Of a DNA stretch of 64,000 nt, positions 53,034-62,403 are shown piece after piece; position 1 is the first letter of the stretch; each line of letters begins with the position of its first letter. The stretch is from contig NZ_JAODNM010000040.1 in NCBI RefSeq assembly GCF_025464955.1, positions 95,162 to 159,161 of the forward strand, given 5' to 3'. The position numbers and the translations under genes were made by a program. The stretch is from Amycolatopsis sp. (GTDB taxonomy: Bacteria; Actinomycetota; Actinomycetes; Mycobacteriales; Pseudonocardiaceae). The notes beneath the pieces were generated by a model. The model was not told where the DNA came from. It searched no databases and worked only from the letters and a program-made list of their open reading frames with translations.

Positions 53034-53915
53034 ATGGGGAAGTTCAAGTTCGGTGTCAGCTTGCGGTTCGTCAAGGGCCGCGAAGAGTGGATCACGAAGT
53101 GCCGCCGGGCCGAGGAGCTCGGGTACGACGTGATCTCCGTGCCCGACCATCTGGGCGCCCGTCCGTCGCCGTTCCCGTGTGTCGCGGTCGCGGCGGCGGT
53201 CACCGAGCGGCCGCGGGTCGGGACTCTCGTGTCGAACGTGCCGTTCTACAACCTGGCCCTGCTGTCGCGCGATGTCGTCAGCACGGTCCAGCTCACCGGT
53301 GAACGCCTGGAGCTCGGGCTCGGCGCCGGGCACATGAAGGCCGAGTTCGACGACGCCGGCCTGCCGTGGACGAAGGCGTCCGAGCGCGTCGCGTACCTCG
53401 CCAAGGGCATCGGCGAGCTGCGGCGACGACTCGACGACGAGGGAGTCGCGCAGCCGCCGCTACTGCTGGGTGGCAACAGCGACGGTGTCCTCCGGCTCGC
53501 CGCCGAGCACGCCGACATCGTCGGTTTCGCCGGCCTCCGGCAGGCACCGGGCCGTCCCCCGGGCACCTTCCGTCTCGAAACCGACGCCGCCGCGGCGATG
53601 GACGAACGGGTGGCGTTCTTCACCGGAGAGGCCGGTGAGCGGGCGAAGGACATCGAGTTCAACATGCTCGTGCAGCGAGTCACCATCACCGACGACCGTC
53701 GGGCCGCGGCGGCCGCTTGGCTAACGGAGGACGCCGACCACGGCAGCTCCGTCGACCTCCTCCTCGACGCCCCGCAGCTGCTGATGGGCACGGTCGAGGA
53801 GATCGCCGCACAGCTCGTCGCCAGGCGCGAGCGGTACGGCTTCTCCTACATCACGGTCTTCGAACCCGAGTTGGAGAAGTTCGCCCCGGTCGTCAAGGTG
53901 CTCAGCGGGCTTTGA
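53034..53915 (+). CDS. LLM-class F420-dependent oxidoreductase
   Basis: 293 residues. Luciferase-like barrel with FKFGVSLRFVKGREEWITKC, YDVISVPDHLGARPSPFPCV, FYNLALLSRDVVSTVQLTGE and RLELGLGAGHMKAEFDDAGL, the plan of the TIGR03621-type F420-dependent subfamily. The ATG at 53034 is used because the upstream extension is not family-like. Substrate unknown. A hairpin follows the stop. Confidence 0.85.
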   Translation: MGKFKFGVSLRFVKGREEWITKCRRAEELGYDVISVPDHLGARPSPFPCVAVAAAVTERPRVGTLVSNVPFYNLALLSRDVVSTVQLTGERLELGLGAGHMKAEFDDAGLPWTKASERVAYLAKGIGELRRRLDDEGVAQPPLLLGGNSDGVLRLAAEHADIVGFAGLRQAPGRPPGTFRLETDAAAAMDERVAFFTGEAGERAKDIEFNMLVQRVTITDDRRAAAAAWLTEDADHGSSVDLLLDAPQLLMGTVEEIAAQLVARRERYGFSYITVFEPELEKFAPVVKVLSGL

Positions 53916-53917
53916 AG

Positions 53918-53963
53918 ACCCCTCGGGGCCACCCTTGTGGCGTTCAACGCCACAAGGGTGGCC
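53918..53963. repeat. Palindromic repeat/terminator (relative at 63463-63488)
   Basis: From 53927, GGCCACCCTTGTGGCG pairs perfectly with its complement around TTCAA. The first 26 bases of the element recur exactly at 63463-63488. It lies between convergent genes and probably terminates transcription from both sides. Confidence 0.75.
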
Positions 53964-53997
53964 TTGAGGGAACGCCGCAACGGCAGCTGAACGCCCG

Positions 53998-54645
53998 TCA
54001 GTAAGCGACGGTGAAGCGCTGACGGCGGTGGGTCGGCGTCTCGATCTCGTCGACGAACGCGATCGCGAAGTCGTCCCCGCCGATCTGCGAGTTCCCGTGC
54101 TCGTCGGTGACCAGGATGTCCCCGCCGATCCGGTACCGGCCCGTGCGCTCGCCCGGCGCCCACGAGCCGAACGACGCGGCCGGGCTGACGTAGAACCAGT
54201 CGACGCTCTCCGGCAGCTCGCGGAACGCCTCGAGAACCCTGGCGTGGTTGCCTGCTTCCGGCTTCGCGGCCTCGGGGAAGTCCGGAGTGTCGATCAATCG
54301 CGGGCCGCCCTCGGCCGTGTTCAGGCTGCCGGCGCCACCGACGACGCCGATCCGCGTGCCGTTCTCCTGAGCTGCCTTCGCGATCGAGGGGACCGCGTCG
54401 AGGAGCCGCTTGCCGTCGAGCGGACGGCCGGGGATCGCGCTGACCACGACGTCGGCGCCCTTGACGACCTCGGTCAGGAAGCTTTCGTCGTGCAACGAGC
54501 CCGCGCGGACGGTCACGCCGTCCAGCTCGGGCACGGCTTCGACGTTCCGTGCCACCGCGACGACCTCGTGCCCGCGCCGCGCCGCCTCGGCCAGGATCCT
54601 TCCGCCGGCGTAACCGGTCGCGCCGAACAAAACCACTTTTGCCAT
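53998..54645 (-). CDS. NAD(P)-binding Rossmann-fold protein
   Basis: 215 residues. Dinucleotide-binding motif VVLFGATGYAGGRILAEAAR at the N-terminus, then VVSAIPGRPLDGKRLLDAVP, IGVVGGAGSLNTAEGG and a C-terminal FYVSPAASFGSWAPGERTGR. This is the atypical SDR (NAD(P)H-binding, NmrA-like) family that includes flavin reductase-like and redox-sensing proteins. Reaction unknown. Confidence 0.85.
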   Translation of the reverse strand: MAKVVLFGATGYAGGRILAEAARRGHEVVAVARNVEAVPELDGVTVRAGSLHDESFLTEVVKGADVVVSAIPGRPLDGKRLLDAVPSIAKAAQENGTRIGVVGGAGSLNTAEGGPRLIDTPDFPEAAKPEAGNHARVLEAFRELPESVDWFYVSPAASFGSWAPGERTGRYRIGGDILVTDEHGNSQIGGDDFAIAFVDEIETPTHRRQRFTVAY

Positions 54646-54746
54646 CTGCCCACTCCTGAAAGATCGACTGGCGAACTTCCCCGAGGGTAGGGACGGATCT
54701 TCGGCTACTTCAACGTAGGGAACGCACCTGGCGGTGACCGACCAGG

Positions 54747-55880
54747 TCAGCCGCCCAGCGCCGAGAACTCCGCCGCCAGCTTCTGCCGCACGCCGGCCGC
54801 GTCGAACGAGACGAGGACCTGGCCGACCGCGGTGGGCAAGGAGGTCACGCGGTACTGGGCGGTCCGGTTGGGGATCTTGAACTTCGCCGTACAGGTCATC
54901 GGCGTCGTGGTGTTCGGCGCGACGGACGCCTCGGCCGTGCAGGTCTGGGAGCCGAGGGAGTCCGCGTTGAGCGTCGACGTCATCACCAGGTGGACCGAGG
55001 ACCCCTGCGCATCGCCGCCGACCAGCGAGTTCTCCACCTGCACGCTGGTCGTGCAGGAGCCGTTCGAGCCGTTGCAGTCGAGCTTGTTGTCCGAGAGGGT
55101 GACTGTGACTTGCGCAACAGAGTCGAACGGGTGGCCCAGCGCGGCGACCGCGCCGTCGAGATCGGTGTGGAAGCTCTTGAGCGCGTCACCGGTCAGCGCT
55201 TCGGGCCGCAGTTCGTCGCCGAAGATCTTGCCGGTCGACGCGTCGAGCAGCGAAGGGGTAAAGCTGGCAACGCGGTACGGCATCACGGCAGTGACCTGCA
55301 ACACGGTGGCTCCGGTGCCGATCCGGAAGACCTCGGTGCCGTCCGCCAGCTTGGCGCGCACGGGCTCGCCGAGCTGGCCCGCGTTGTCGAACACCATCCG
55401 CAGCTTGCTGCTGACCTGCGCCGGAGCGAGTACCGCGGACGGGTCCAGGGTCAGGTCCGAGGGGTCGGCGTGTGCCCAGCCCGTGGCGAACTCGTCGCCC
55501 GCTCCCCCGATCGCGCCGTGCGCCGTCCAGTACGCCGCCGGCGCGTTCAGGTACAGCTGCCCGGCGACTTCCACCAGCTGGACGATCTGACCGTCGACCG
55601 GGAGCGCGCCCCGCACGGTGCCGTTCTTGGTGACCCGCAGGGTCAGGTCCGAAGGTTTGCCCGACGCGTCCTTCGCGGTGCTGTGATAGCCGACCGCCGG
55701 GAGCGCCGCCATCGCCGACAACGCGCCGTCAACGGCTGCCGCCTGGGCGGCCCGGACCTCGGCTTTCTGCTGGTCAGCGGGGGAAAGACCGGCTGATCCG
55801 GAGACCGCGACGTGGCAGCCACCGAGCAGCGTCGCCGTTACCGCGACCACTGCCACCGCAGTGGCCATCCGTGCACGCAT
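54747..55880 (-). CDS. Secreted lipoprotein of unknown function
   Basis: About 377 residues. A lipoprotein signal ends at LLGGC (Cys22 from the ATG at 55880). The rest is strand-rich and resembles LppX/LprG-like folded lipoproteins in two copies (KPSDLTLRVTKNGTVRGALP ... QLVEVAGQLYLNAPAAYWTA). A C-terminal part carries paired cysteines (KLDCNGSNGSCTTSV, SQTCTAEAS, MTCTAKFKI). In M. tuberculosis the lipoprotein LpqT sits in the same slot between prs and rplY, but the sequences may not be orthologous. Confidence 0.72.
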   Translation of the reverse strand: MRARMATAVAVVAVTATLLGGCHVAVSGSAGLSPADQQKAEVRAAQAAAVDGALSAMAALPAVGYHSTAKDASGKPSDLTLRVTKNGTVRGALPVDGQIVQLVEVAGQLYLNAPAAYWTAHGAIGGAGDEFATGWAHADPSDLTLDPSAVLAPAQVSSKLRMVFDNAGQLGEPVRAKLADGTEVFRIGTGATVLQVTAVMPYRVASFTPSLLDASTGKIFGDELRPEALTGDALKSFHTDLDGAVAALGHPFDSVAQVTVTLSDNKLDCNGSNGSCTTSVQVENSLVGGDAQGSSVHLVMTSTLNADSLGSQTCTAEASVAPNTTTPMTCTAKFKIPNRTAQYRVTSLPTAVGQVLVSFDAAGVRQKLAAEFSALGG

Positions 55881-56204
55881 CCCCACGCTCCAGTCCCGTA
55901 CGTCCACCTAATCGCTGGCGACAGTGTGCCGCGACCGGATTTTTCCGGTCAGCCGCCTCGCCTCCCGGCACCCGCTTCGCAACGCCGTTCAGTGCTCGGT
56001 CTACACTCTGTAGGTTTCCTCGGCGAGGTGGGTTTCATCTGCACAACAGATGCCCAACGTGATCGACGCGGCGGCTTGAGTAGCCACACGCCTGAGCACG
56101 TTTGTGGAATTCGCCGCCGAGGACCGAGAACCGCACACTGATCCCCACCGCAGCAGCATGTTCGTTCATCACAGCATGTTCTCAATCGCAAGGAGTGCAA
56201 GACC
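55881..56204. other. Divergent intergenic region upstream of rplY
   Basis: About 320 bases between the divergent lipoprotein and rplY genes. It must hold promoters for both. AAGGAG lies just before the rplY start. No clear gene, repeat or riboswitch was seen. Confidence 0.4.
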
Positions 56205-56801
56205 GTGTCCGAGGTACGTCTGTCCGTCGAACCACGCACCGAGTTCGGCAAGGGCGCCGCGCGTCGCACCCGTCGCGCCGGCAAGATCCCCGCGGTCCTC
56301 TACGGTCACGGCACCGACCCGCGCCACCTGTCGCTGCCTGCCCTCGAGTTCGCCCGCGTCGTCCGCGTGAACGGCTCCAACGCCGTCCTCACGCTCGACA
56401 TCGACAACTCCGTCGAGCTGGCCCTGACCAAGACCATCGTGGTCCACCCGCTGCGCAACTACATCGAGCATGTCGACCTCCTGGTCGTCAAGCAGGGCGA
56501 GAAGATCACCGTCGACGTCCCCGTCGTCGTCACCGGCGAGCCGCTGTCGGGCAGCCTGGTCACCGTCAACCTGGACACCGTCCAGGTCGAGGTCGAGGCC
56601 CTGCATATCCCCGAGCAGTTCGAGGTCTCCATCGCGGGTGCCGGCCCGGGCACCATGGTGACCGCTTCGGCGATCGAGCTCCCGGAAGGCGCGATCCTCG
56701 TGACCGACCCGGACCTGCTCGTCGTGGCCGTCAACGAAGCACAGACCGAGGCCGCGGCGGACGACGACCCCGCCCCCGCCGCCGAGGCCTCTGCCGAGTA
56801 G
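56205..56801 (+). CDS. rplY: Ribosomal protein bL25 (Ctc type)
   Basis: 198 residues. The N-terminal 5S-rRNA-binding domain ([40 protein letters not shown]) is followed by the longer CTC beta domain ([20 protein letters not shown]) and an acidic Ala-rich tail. Binds 5S rRNA in the large subunit. GTG start with AAGGAG. Followed by pth after 10 bases. Confidence 0.95.
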   Translation: MSEVRLSVEPRTEFGKGAARRTRRAGKIPAVLYGHGTDPRHLSLPALEFARVVRVNGSNAVLTLDIDNSVELALTKTIVVHPLRNYIEHVDLLVVKQGEKITVDVPVVVTGEPLSGSLVTVNLDTVQVEVEALHIPEQFEVSIAGAGPGTMVTASAIELPEGAILVTDPDLLVVAVNEAQTEAAADDDPAPAAEASAE

Positions 56802-56811
56802 TAAGAACGCT

Positions 56812-57405
56812 ATGGCGGAAGACCTTCCCGGGGCCGGCGAGCAGATTCTGCTCGCCGGTCTCGGCAATCCCGGACCCGAGTATTCGGGCAACCGGCACAA
56901 CGTCGGGTTCATGGTGCTCGACGAGCTCGCGGCCAGGGTCGGCGGCAAGTTCAAGGCCCATAAGAGCGGCGCCGAGGTCCTCGAGGGCCGCCTGTCCGGC
57001 CAACGCGTGATCCTCGCCAAGCCGCGGTCGTTCATGAACCTCTCCGGCGGCCCGGTCGTCGGCGCGTCGAGGTTCTACAAGGTCCCCGCGGACGGCGTCG
57101 TCGTCGTACACGATGAGCTGGACCTGCCGTTCGGCGCGCTGAAGCTGAAGCTCGGCGGCGGCGACAACGGCCATAACGGCCTGCGCTCGATCACCAAGTC
57201 GCTGGGCACGAAGGACTACTACCGGGTGCGTTTCGGCGTCGGCCGCCCACCCGGTCGTCAGGACCCGGCGGACTACGTCCTGAAGGACTTTTCGACGGTC
57301 GAGCGCAAGGAGCTGGCCCTCGAAGTGGACCGCTGCGCCGACGCCGTCGAGGCCCTGATCAGCACCGGGCTCGTCACCGCGCAGAACACTTTTCACGCCG
57401 GCTGA
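56812..57405 (+). CDS. pth: Peptidyl-tRNA hydrolase
   Basis: 197 residues. Recycles tRNA from peptidyl-tRNA released by stalled ribosomes. Catalytic His in [26 protein letters not shown] at the N-terminus, Asp in [34 protein letters not shown] and [17 protein letters not shown]. Complete. Paired with rplY as in most Actinobacteria. Confidence 0.96.
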   Translation: MAEDLPGAGEQILLAGLGNPGPEYSGNRHNVGFMVLDELAARVGGKFKAHKSGAEVLEGRLSGQRVILAKPRSFMNLSGGPVVGASRFYKVPADGVVVVHDELDLPFGALKLKLGGGDNGHNGLRSITKSLGTKDYYRVRFGVGRPPGRQDPADYVLKDFSTVERKELALEVDRCADAVEALISTGLVTAQNTFHAG

Positions 57406-57593
57406 CAATCCGCCGACCAGGTCACCGCTATGAAAGCGGTCACATCTGCGCTGCGTTACAGGACTCACCCGAAGGCGTCGGATATCCGTCCTGATCGAGT
57501 CGACGATCGGGCAAGGGTCTTCACGGGAGCTCCTGAACCAGTTAGGACGGAGAGCGGGAGTTCGCTGTCCGAGCTGAATTTGGAGAAAGTTTC

Positions 57594-57953
57594 ATGTCGT
57601 TCACCACCGAGGACATCGCGAATGTCGAATTCGGCACCTCGCCCATCGGCAAGCGTGGTTATGCCAAGGCCGAGGTCGACGAGTTCGTCCGCCGCATCGC
57701 GAAAACCTTCGTCGACGAGGACGACTTGACCGCCGCCGAGGTCCACCACGTCATGTTCGCGAAGCCGCTGATCGGCAAGCGCGGCTACGACGAGCGCGAA
57801 GTCGACGAGTTCCTCGATGCCGTCGAAAACGAGCTGGTCAACCGCACCGGCACCCGGTCGTACCCGGTACCGGGCGCCCGCGAGCAGAGCCAGGCGACCG
57901 AGGAACGGGCGCAGCCGCTGACGATGCCCGTCGAGCACTTCCAGGACCGGTAA
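57594..57953 (+). CDS. Mini-protein with two DivIVA N-terminal domains (1 of 3)
   Basis: 119 residues. Two copies of the Wag31/DivIVA lipid-binding N-domain motif lie 42 residues apart: [20 protein letters not shown] (GKRGY 19-23) and [20 protein letters not shown] (GKRGY 61-65), each followed by VDEF. The long coiled coil that lets DivIVA oligomerise is missing; a short polar tail replaces it. Such a protein could bind curved membrane or compete with Wag31 at the pole. Its stop overlaps the next start (TAATG). Confidence 0.82.
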   Translation: MSFTTEDIANVEFGTSPIGKRGYAKAEVDEFVRRIAKTFVDEDDLTAAEVHHVMFAKPLIGKRGYDEREVDEFLDAVENELVNRTGTRSYPVPGAREQSQATEERAQPLTMPVEHFQDR

Positions 57954-58285
57954 TGGCCGTCTCGTCGGTGGAGGTACGCACGATCCAGTTCGATCGGGCG
58001 CCGATCGGCACGCGTGGGTACTACGAGCCCGACGTCGACGCCTTCCTGACCCGCGTAGCCGACACCCTCGACGGCCAAGACGACGTCACCGCCGAAGAGG
58101 TCCACGACGTCGCCTTCGGGAAGGCTCCGCTGTCGAAGCGGGGCTACGACCACTCGGCGGTCGACGCGTTCCTCCGCCTGATCGAGATGACGCTGGCCAG
58201 CCACTACCGCACCGGCATCTACCTCGCGCCGGCGTTGGAGCACACCCACGCCCGCAAGCCCCTCTGGCGCCGCACCCGCGTCTAG
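57953..58285 (+). CDS. Mini-protein with two DivIVA N-terminal domains (2 of 3)
   Basis: 110 residues. The same two-module plan as the upstream gene: RTIQFDRAPIGTRGYYEPDV and VHDVAFGKAPLSKRGYDHSA with the same 42-residue spacing and VDAFL after each. A basic tail (ARKPLWRRTRV) ends it. It is translationally coupled to the first copy. Probably arose by tandem duplication. Confidence 0.82.
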   Translation: MAVSSVEVRTIQFDRAPIGTRGYYEPDVDAFLTRVADTLDGQDDVTAEEVHDVAFGKAPLSKRGYDHSAVDAFLRLIEMTLASHYRTGIYLAPALEHTHARKPLWRRTRV

Positions 58286-58287
58286 AA

Positions 58288-58470
58288 CGGCACTTTTGCA
58301 CAAGAGTGCCCGTCCTGGTCCGCGAGTCCCACACTCACCGGCGGCGAGTCCCACGCTGATGGAGCCGAATCCCACATCCGGTGCCGCCACCAGGCTCCAC
58401 CGCCACCGCAACTCGCCGTCGAGTTGCGGTCTCTTAGAAACTAAGAGACCGCAACTGTACAAAAGTGCCC
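58288..58470. repeat. Repeat with inverted GGCACTTTTG ends (copy 2)
   Basis: About 183 bases directly after the second DivIVA-like gene. The left end GGCACTTTTGCA and right end GTACAAAAGTGCCC face each other; the right end is the exact complement of the left end of 46294. Inside are CGAGTCCCAC units, a GCAACTCG...CGAGTTGC palindrome and a second palindrome GTCTCTTAGAAACTAAGAGAC. It is a shorter, inverted relative of 46294-46687. Confidence 0.65.
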
Positions 58471-58515
58471 TTGCTGTGGCGCGCGGCAGGAGCCAGGGTC
58501 GATTAACGTGCGGGT

Positions 58516-58779
58516 ATGGACGAAGTGACCTCGGCCGATGTGAACAAGGCGGCTTTCACCCGCGGTTCAGCCGGCAGCAGGGACTACGACGAGCAGCCTG
58601 TCGACGAGTTCCTCGACAGGCTTGCCGCCACCCTCGACGGCAACGACGACGTGACCGCCGCCGAGGTCCGAGCCGCCGACTTCCCCCGGGCGGCGGGCAA
58701 GCGCGGGTACGCGCCGGACCAGGTCCATGCCTTCCTGGACAAGGTCGCGGCGACGCTGGAAGCCCGCGCTACCCCTTAG
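58516..58779 (+). CDS. Mini-protein with two DivIVA N-terminal domains (3 of 3)
   Basis: 87 residues, the most diverged copy. The first module has SRDYDEQPVDEFL (RDY in place of RGY) and the second GKRGYAPDQVHAFL. The modules are spaced as in the other two. It is separated from them by a mobile-looking repeat. Its 3' end overlaps the fatty acyl ligase gene on the opposite strand by 11 bases. Confidence 0.72.
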   Translation: MDEVTSADVNKAAFTRGSAGSRDYDEQPVDEFLDRLAATLDGNDDVTAAEVRAADFPRAAGKRGYAPDQVHAFLDKVAATLEARATP

Positions 58780-60472
58780 CGTTCCCGGCGGCGTTGTTGG
58801 CGATCTTGTCCGCGTACTGGATCGCCGTCGCCGCGCGCTTGACCTTGCCGGACGGCGTCTTCGGCAGGCTCCCGGCAGGCAGGACCACAACGGCGTACGG
58901 ACGCATGTCGACGGCGTCGCGGACCCGCGCGGCGACCTCCTTGACCAGCGTCCGCTCGATGTCGGCGTCACCGGCGAGCTTCGACTCCAGCACCACGGCG
59001 AACCGCTCGCGGCGGCTGCCGGCGTCGATGCGGACGGCGACGGCGTTGCCCGGCCGGACGCCTTCGACCGAAGTCGCCGCGCGCTCGATGTCGGTCGGGT
59101 AGATGTTGCGCCCGCCCATGATGATGACGTCCTTGGCGCGGCCGCAGATGACGATCATGCCGTCGTTGACCAAGTACCCGAGGTCACCGGTGGAAAGCCA
59201 GCCCTCGGCGTCCTGCGTGTCGACAGGGCCGTCCATGGTCAGGTAGCCCGGCGTCACGGCATCGCCGCGCAACCGGATCTGCCCGACCTGGCGCTCGCCG
59301 AGCACGGTGCCCTCGTCGTCGACGATCTGCGCTTCCAGCCTGTCCAGCGGGGGCCCGAGGATCGCGAACGACCGCACGTCGTCGGTGCCGCGCCGCGGGT
59401 CGCCCTCGGGGACCGGAACGGCCTTGTTGCCGGCTTCCAGCGCCTCGGTCTCGACGACGTCGAGCCACAGGCCGGTGAACAGCGGCGAGAACGACACCGC
59501 CAGCGTCGCCTCAGCCATCCCGTACGCGGCCAGGACGCACTCCGGCGGCATCTTGAACCGGGCTCCGGCCGAGGTGAACGACTCGACGGCTGCCTCGTCG
59601 ACAGGCTCGGCGCCGTTCAGCGCGAGCCGCAGCGTGGAGAGGTCGTACGCGTCGTCATCGTCGACACGCGCCAAGCGACGGCCGACGATCGCGTAGGCGA
59701 AGTTCGGCGCCGCCGTGACCGTGCCGCGGTAGCGGCTGATCAGCTCGGGCCAGATCAACGGCCCGGTGAGGAACTCGACCGGGGTGATCTTCACCAGCTC
59801 GACCGCGAACGTCATCGGCACCGTCAGGAAACCGACCATGCCCATGTCGTGGAAGGTCGGCAGCCACGACACCATCACGTCGTTGTCGTAGTCGAACTCG
59901 GCGCGGTCGGCCATCGCCTTGATGTTGGAGTGCAGGTTGCCGTAGGTGATCTTCACGGCCTTGGGGTCGGCCGTGGATCCGCTGGTCAGCTGCAGGAGCG
60001 CCAGCTCGTCCTCGGGTGAGTCGACAATCTCGGCCAGCGGCTCGGCGTCGAGCAGGTCACCGATCAGGTGAAATCCGATGCCCTTCTCGGCGAGCACCGG
60101 CCCGAGCGCGTCGAACGGCTCACCGAGCAACACAAGCTCGGAGCCGATCATCTGGAGCACCCGCAGGGTGTCCGCGGCCCACTCGGCGAGGTCGGTGCGC
60201 TGGGTCGGCTGGTGCAGCATGGTGACGCTGCCACCGGACAGCCAGACGGCCTGCACGGTCGGCGCGATCAACGCCGGCGCGCCCGCGAGCACGGCGACCG
60301 CGCTGCCCGGCTTCAGCCCTTTCGAGACCAATCCCCCGGCGACGCGCTTCGCCTGCTCATGCACCTCGAACCAGGTCCGGCGAGCCGGTTCCTTCGGTTC
60401 CCCGGTAACCATTCCACGCTGATGACCCCGGCCTGTCGCCGAAGCGACAAGCGTGTCCACAAACCGACTCAT
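58769..60472 (-). CDS. Fatty acyl-AMP/CoA ligase (FadD/FAAL-like)
   Basis: 567 residues of the adenylate-forming family: core A3 LTSGSTADPKAVKITYGNLH, A5 AAYGMAEATLAVSF, A7 STGDLGYLVNDGMIVICGRA, A8 KDVIIMGGRNIYPTDIERAA and A10 lysine in LPKTPSGKVKR. It corresponds to the pks16-labelled ligase (Rv1013) beside pth and ispE in M. tuberculosis. It activates a fatty acid with ATP; whether the acceptor is CoA or a carrier protein is not clear. Confidence 0.88.
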   Translation of the reverse strand: MSRFVDTLVASATGRGHQRGMVTGEPKEPARRTWFEVHEQAKRVAGGLVSKGLKPGSAVAVLAGAPALIAPTVQAVWLSGGSVTMLHQPTQRTDLAEWAADTLRVLQMIGSELVLLGEPFDALGPVLAEKGIGFHLIGDLLDAEPLAEIVDSPEDELALLQLTSGSTADPKAVKITYGNLHSNIKAMADRAEFDYDNDVMVSWLPTFHDMGMVGFLTVPMTFAVELVKITPVEFLTGPLIWPELISRYRGTVTAAPNFAYAIVGRRLARVDDDDAYDLSTLRLALNGAEPVDEAAVESFTSAGARFKMPPECVLAAYGMAEATLAVSFSPLFTGLWLDVVETEALEAGNKAVPVPEGDPRRGTDDVRSFAILGPPLDRLEAQIVDDEGTVLGERQVGQIRLRGDAVTPGYLTMDGPVDTQDAEGWLSTGDLGYLVNDGMIVICGRAKDVIIMGGRNIYPTDIERAATSVEGVRPGNAVAVRIDAGSRRERFAVVLESKLAGDADIERTLVKEVAARVRDAVDMRPYAVVVLPAGSLPKTPSGKVKRAATAIQYADKIANNAAGNAKG

Positions 60473-60544
60473 AACGTCACACTAGCCCGCCCGTCTCCCG
60501 CCACCGCCCTCAACCGTGACGCCGCGCGCCGCTGTCCTTTTTCC

Positions 60545-62323
60545 CTACTCAGCGAGTTCTGACGTCTCCAGCCAGCGCGCCTCGACATCGTCCTTCTCCG
60601 CTGCGACGGTCTTCAGCTCGGCGTTGAGCGTCATCAACTTCGCCGGGTCGGTGGCCGCCGCCGCGAGTGCGTCGTGGAGCTTCTTTTCCTTGTCGTCCAG
60701 CGCCTTCAACCGCCGCTCCAGCTTCGACAGCTCCTTGCTCGCCGCCCGGCGCTCCGCGGCGCTCACCTTCGCGGCCGAGCTGGTGCCCGTGTCGCCGGCG
60801 GCCTGGCCGCCGCGCTGGTTACCCAGCTGGTGCCCCTGCCGTCGGGCGAGGTACTCCTCGATCCCCCCGGGCAGGTGGGTGATCTTGCCGTCGCCGAACA
60901 GCGCGTACACCGAGTCGCAGACCCGCTCGACCAGGTACCGGTCGTGCGAGACGACCACCATCGTGCCCGGCCACGAGTCGAGGAGGTCCTCGAGCTGCTG
61001 CAGAGTGTCGATGTCCAGGTCGTTCGTCGGTTCGTCGAGCAGCAGCACGTTGGGCTCGGCCATCAGCAGCCGCACCAGCTGCAGCCGGCGGCGCTCGCCA
61101 CCGGACAGGTCCTCGACCGGCGTCCACTGCCTGGCCGCCGGGAAGCCCAGCTTCTCGGCCAGCTGCGACGCGGACAGCTCCTGCTTGCCCAGCTGGACGC
61201 GGCCGGCGATCTCCTCGACGGCCTCCAGTACCCGAAGCTTGCCGGGCAGGTCCTCAAGCTCCTGGGTGAGGTGCGCGAGCTGGACCGTCAGGCCCTGGAT
61301 CCGCTTGCCCGAGACCATCGAGGTCTCGCCGCCCAACGCCTTGAGCAGCGTCGTCTTGCCGGAGCCGTTCACCCCGACCAGGCCGAGGCGATCACCGGGG
61401 CCGACCCGCCAGGTGACGTCGTCCAGCAGCGGCTTGTCGCCCGCGACCAGCGTGATGTCCTCGAGCTCCAGCACGGTCTTGCCCAGCCTGCGGCGGGCGA
61501 ACGACATGAGCTCGACGGAGTCACGCGGCGGCGGCACGTCCGAGATCAGCGCCTCGGCGGCCTCGATCCGGTAGCGCGGCTTCGACGTCCGGGCCTTCGC
61601 GCCGCGCTGCAACCACGCGAGTTCCTTGCGGGCCAGGTTCTGCCGCTTCTCCTCGACGGTCGCGGAGAGCCGCGATCGCTCAGCCCTGGCGTAGACCCAG
61701 TCCGCGTAACCGCCTTCGTACTGCTCGACCTGACCGCCGACGACCTCCCAGGTGCGTCCGCACACGGTGTCGAGGAACCAGCGATCGTGCGTGACGACGA
61801 CGAGCGCGGTGTTGCGGGCGAGCAGGTGGTCGGCCAGCCAGCGCACCCCCTCGATGTCCAGATGGTTGGTCGGCTCGTCGAGCACGACCAGGTCCAGATC
61901 GCCGACGAGCGCCGCGGCCAAGGCGATACGACGTCGCTCTCCACCGGAAAGGTTGGTGGTGGGCGAATCCAGCCCCAGCTCGACCAGCCCCAAACCCTCC
62001 ACAATGGACCGGACGCGCGCGTCGGCGGCCCACTCGTGCTCGGCGTCGAACCCCGACAGCGCGGCCTCGCGGACCGTGCTGCCCTTGGGAAGTTCCGTGC
62101 GCTGCGTGACGACGGCCATGCGCAACCCGCCGACCATGCTCACGCGGCCGGAATCCGGCTCGGCGATTCCGGACAGGACTTCGAGCAGCGTCGTCTTGCC
62201 GCCACCGTTGAGGCCGACGACGCCGATGCGCTCGCCTTCCCCAACACCGAGCGATACGCGGTCAAGGAGTGGCTTCACCCCGTAGGACTTGCTCACCGAT
62301 TCCAAGTTCACCAGATTGACCAT
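60545..62323 (-). CDS. ABC-F ATPase (Uup/EttA-like)
   Basis: 592 residues, two ABC domains without membrane segments. Domain 1: variant Walker A GLNGGGKTT, signature LSGGERRRIALAAAL, Walker B LVVLDEPTNHLD. Domain 2: GVNGSGKTT, LSGGERRRLQLVRLL, VLLLDEPTNDLD. A charged inter-domain linker (ARAERSRLSATVEEKRQNLA) and a C-terminal coiled coil (ASKELSKLERRLKALDDKEK) are present. ABC-F proteins act on the ribosome. Some give antibiotic resistance; the Uup-like plan suggests a housekeeping role. Confidence 0.9.
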   Translation of the reverse strand: MVNLVNLESVSKSYGVKPLLDRVSLGVGEGERIGVVGLNGGGKTTLLEVLSGIAEPDSGRVSMVGGLRMAVVTQRTELPKGSTVREAALSGFDAEHEWAADARVRSIVEGLGLVELGLDSPTTNLSGGERRRIALAAALVGDLDLVVLDEPTNHLDIEGVRWLADHLLARNTALVVVTHDRWFLDTVCGRTWEVVGGQVEQYEGGYADWVYARAERSRLSATVEEKRQNLARKELAWLQRGAKARTSKPRYRIEAAEALISDVPPPRDSVELMSFARRRLGKTVLELEDITLVAGDKPLLDDVTWRVGPGDRLGLVGVNGSGKTTLLKALGGETSMVSGKRIQGLTVQLAHLTQELEDLPGKLRVLEAVEEIAGRVQLGKQELSASQLAEKLGFPAARQWTPVEDLSGGERRRLQLVRLLMAEPNVLLLDEPTNDLDIDTLQQLEDLLDSWPGTMVVVSHDRYLVERVCDSVYALFGDGKITHLPGGIEEYLARRQGHQLGNQRGGQAAGDTGTSSAAKVSAAERRAASKELSKLERRLKALDDKEKKLHDALAAAATDPAKLMTLNAELKTVAAEKDDVEARWLETSELAE

Positions 62324-62403
62324 CGGTCAGCAGAGCCCTTCCACTACACGGAACCGTTGCGCGAGAACGATTGTCTCGTCGTCGACGGGAAAACTGGGGT
62401 ACG

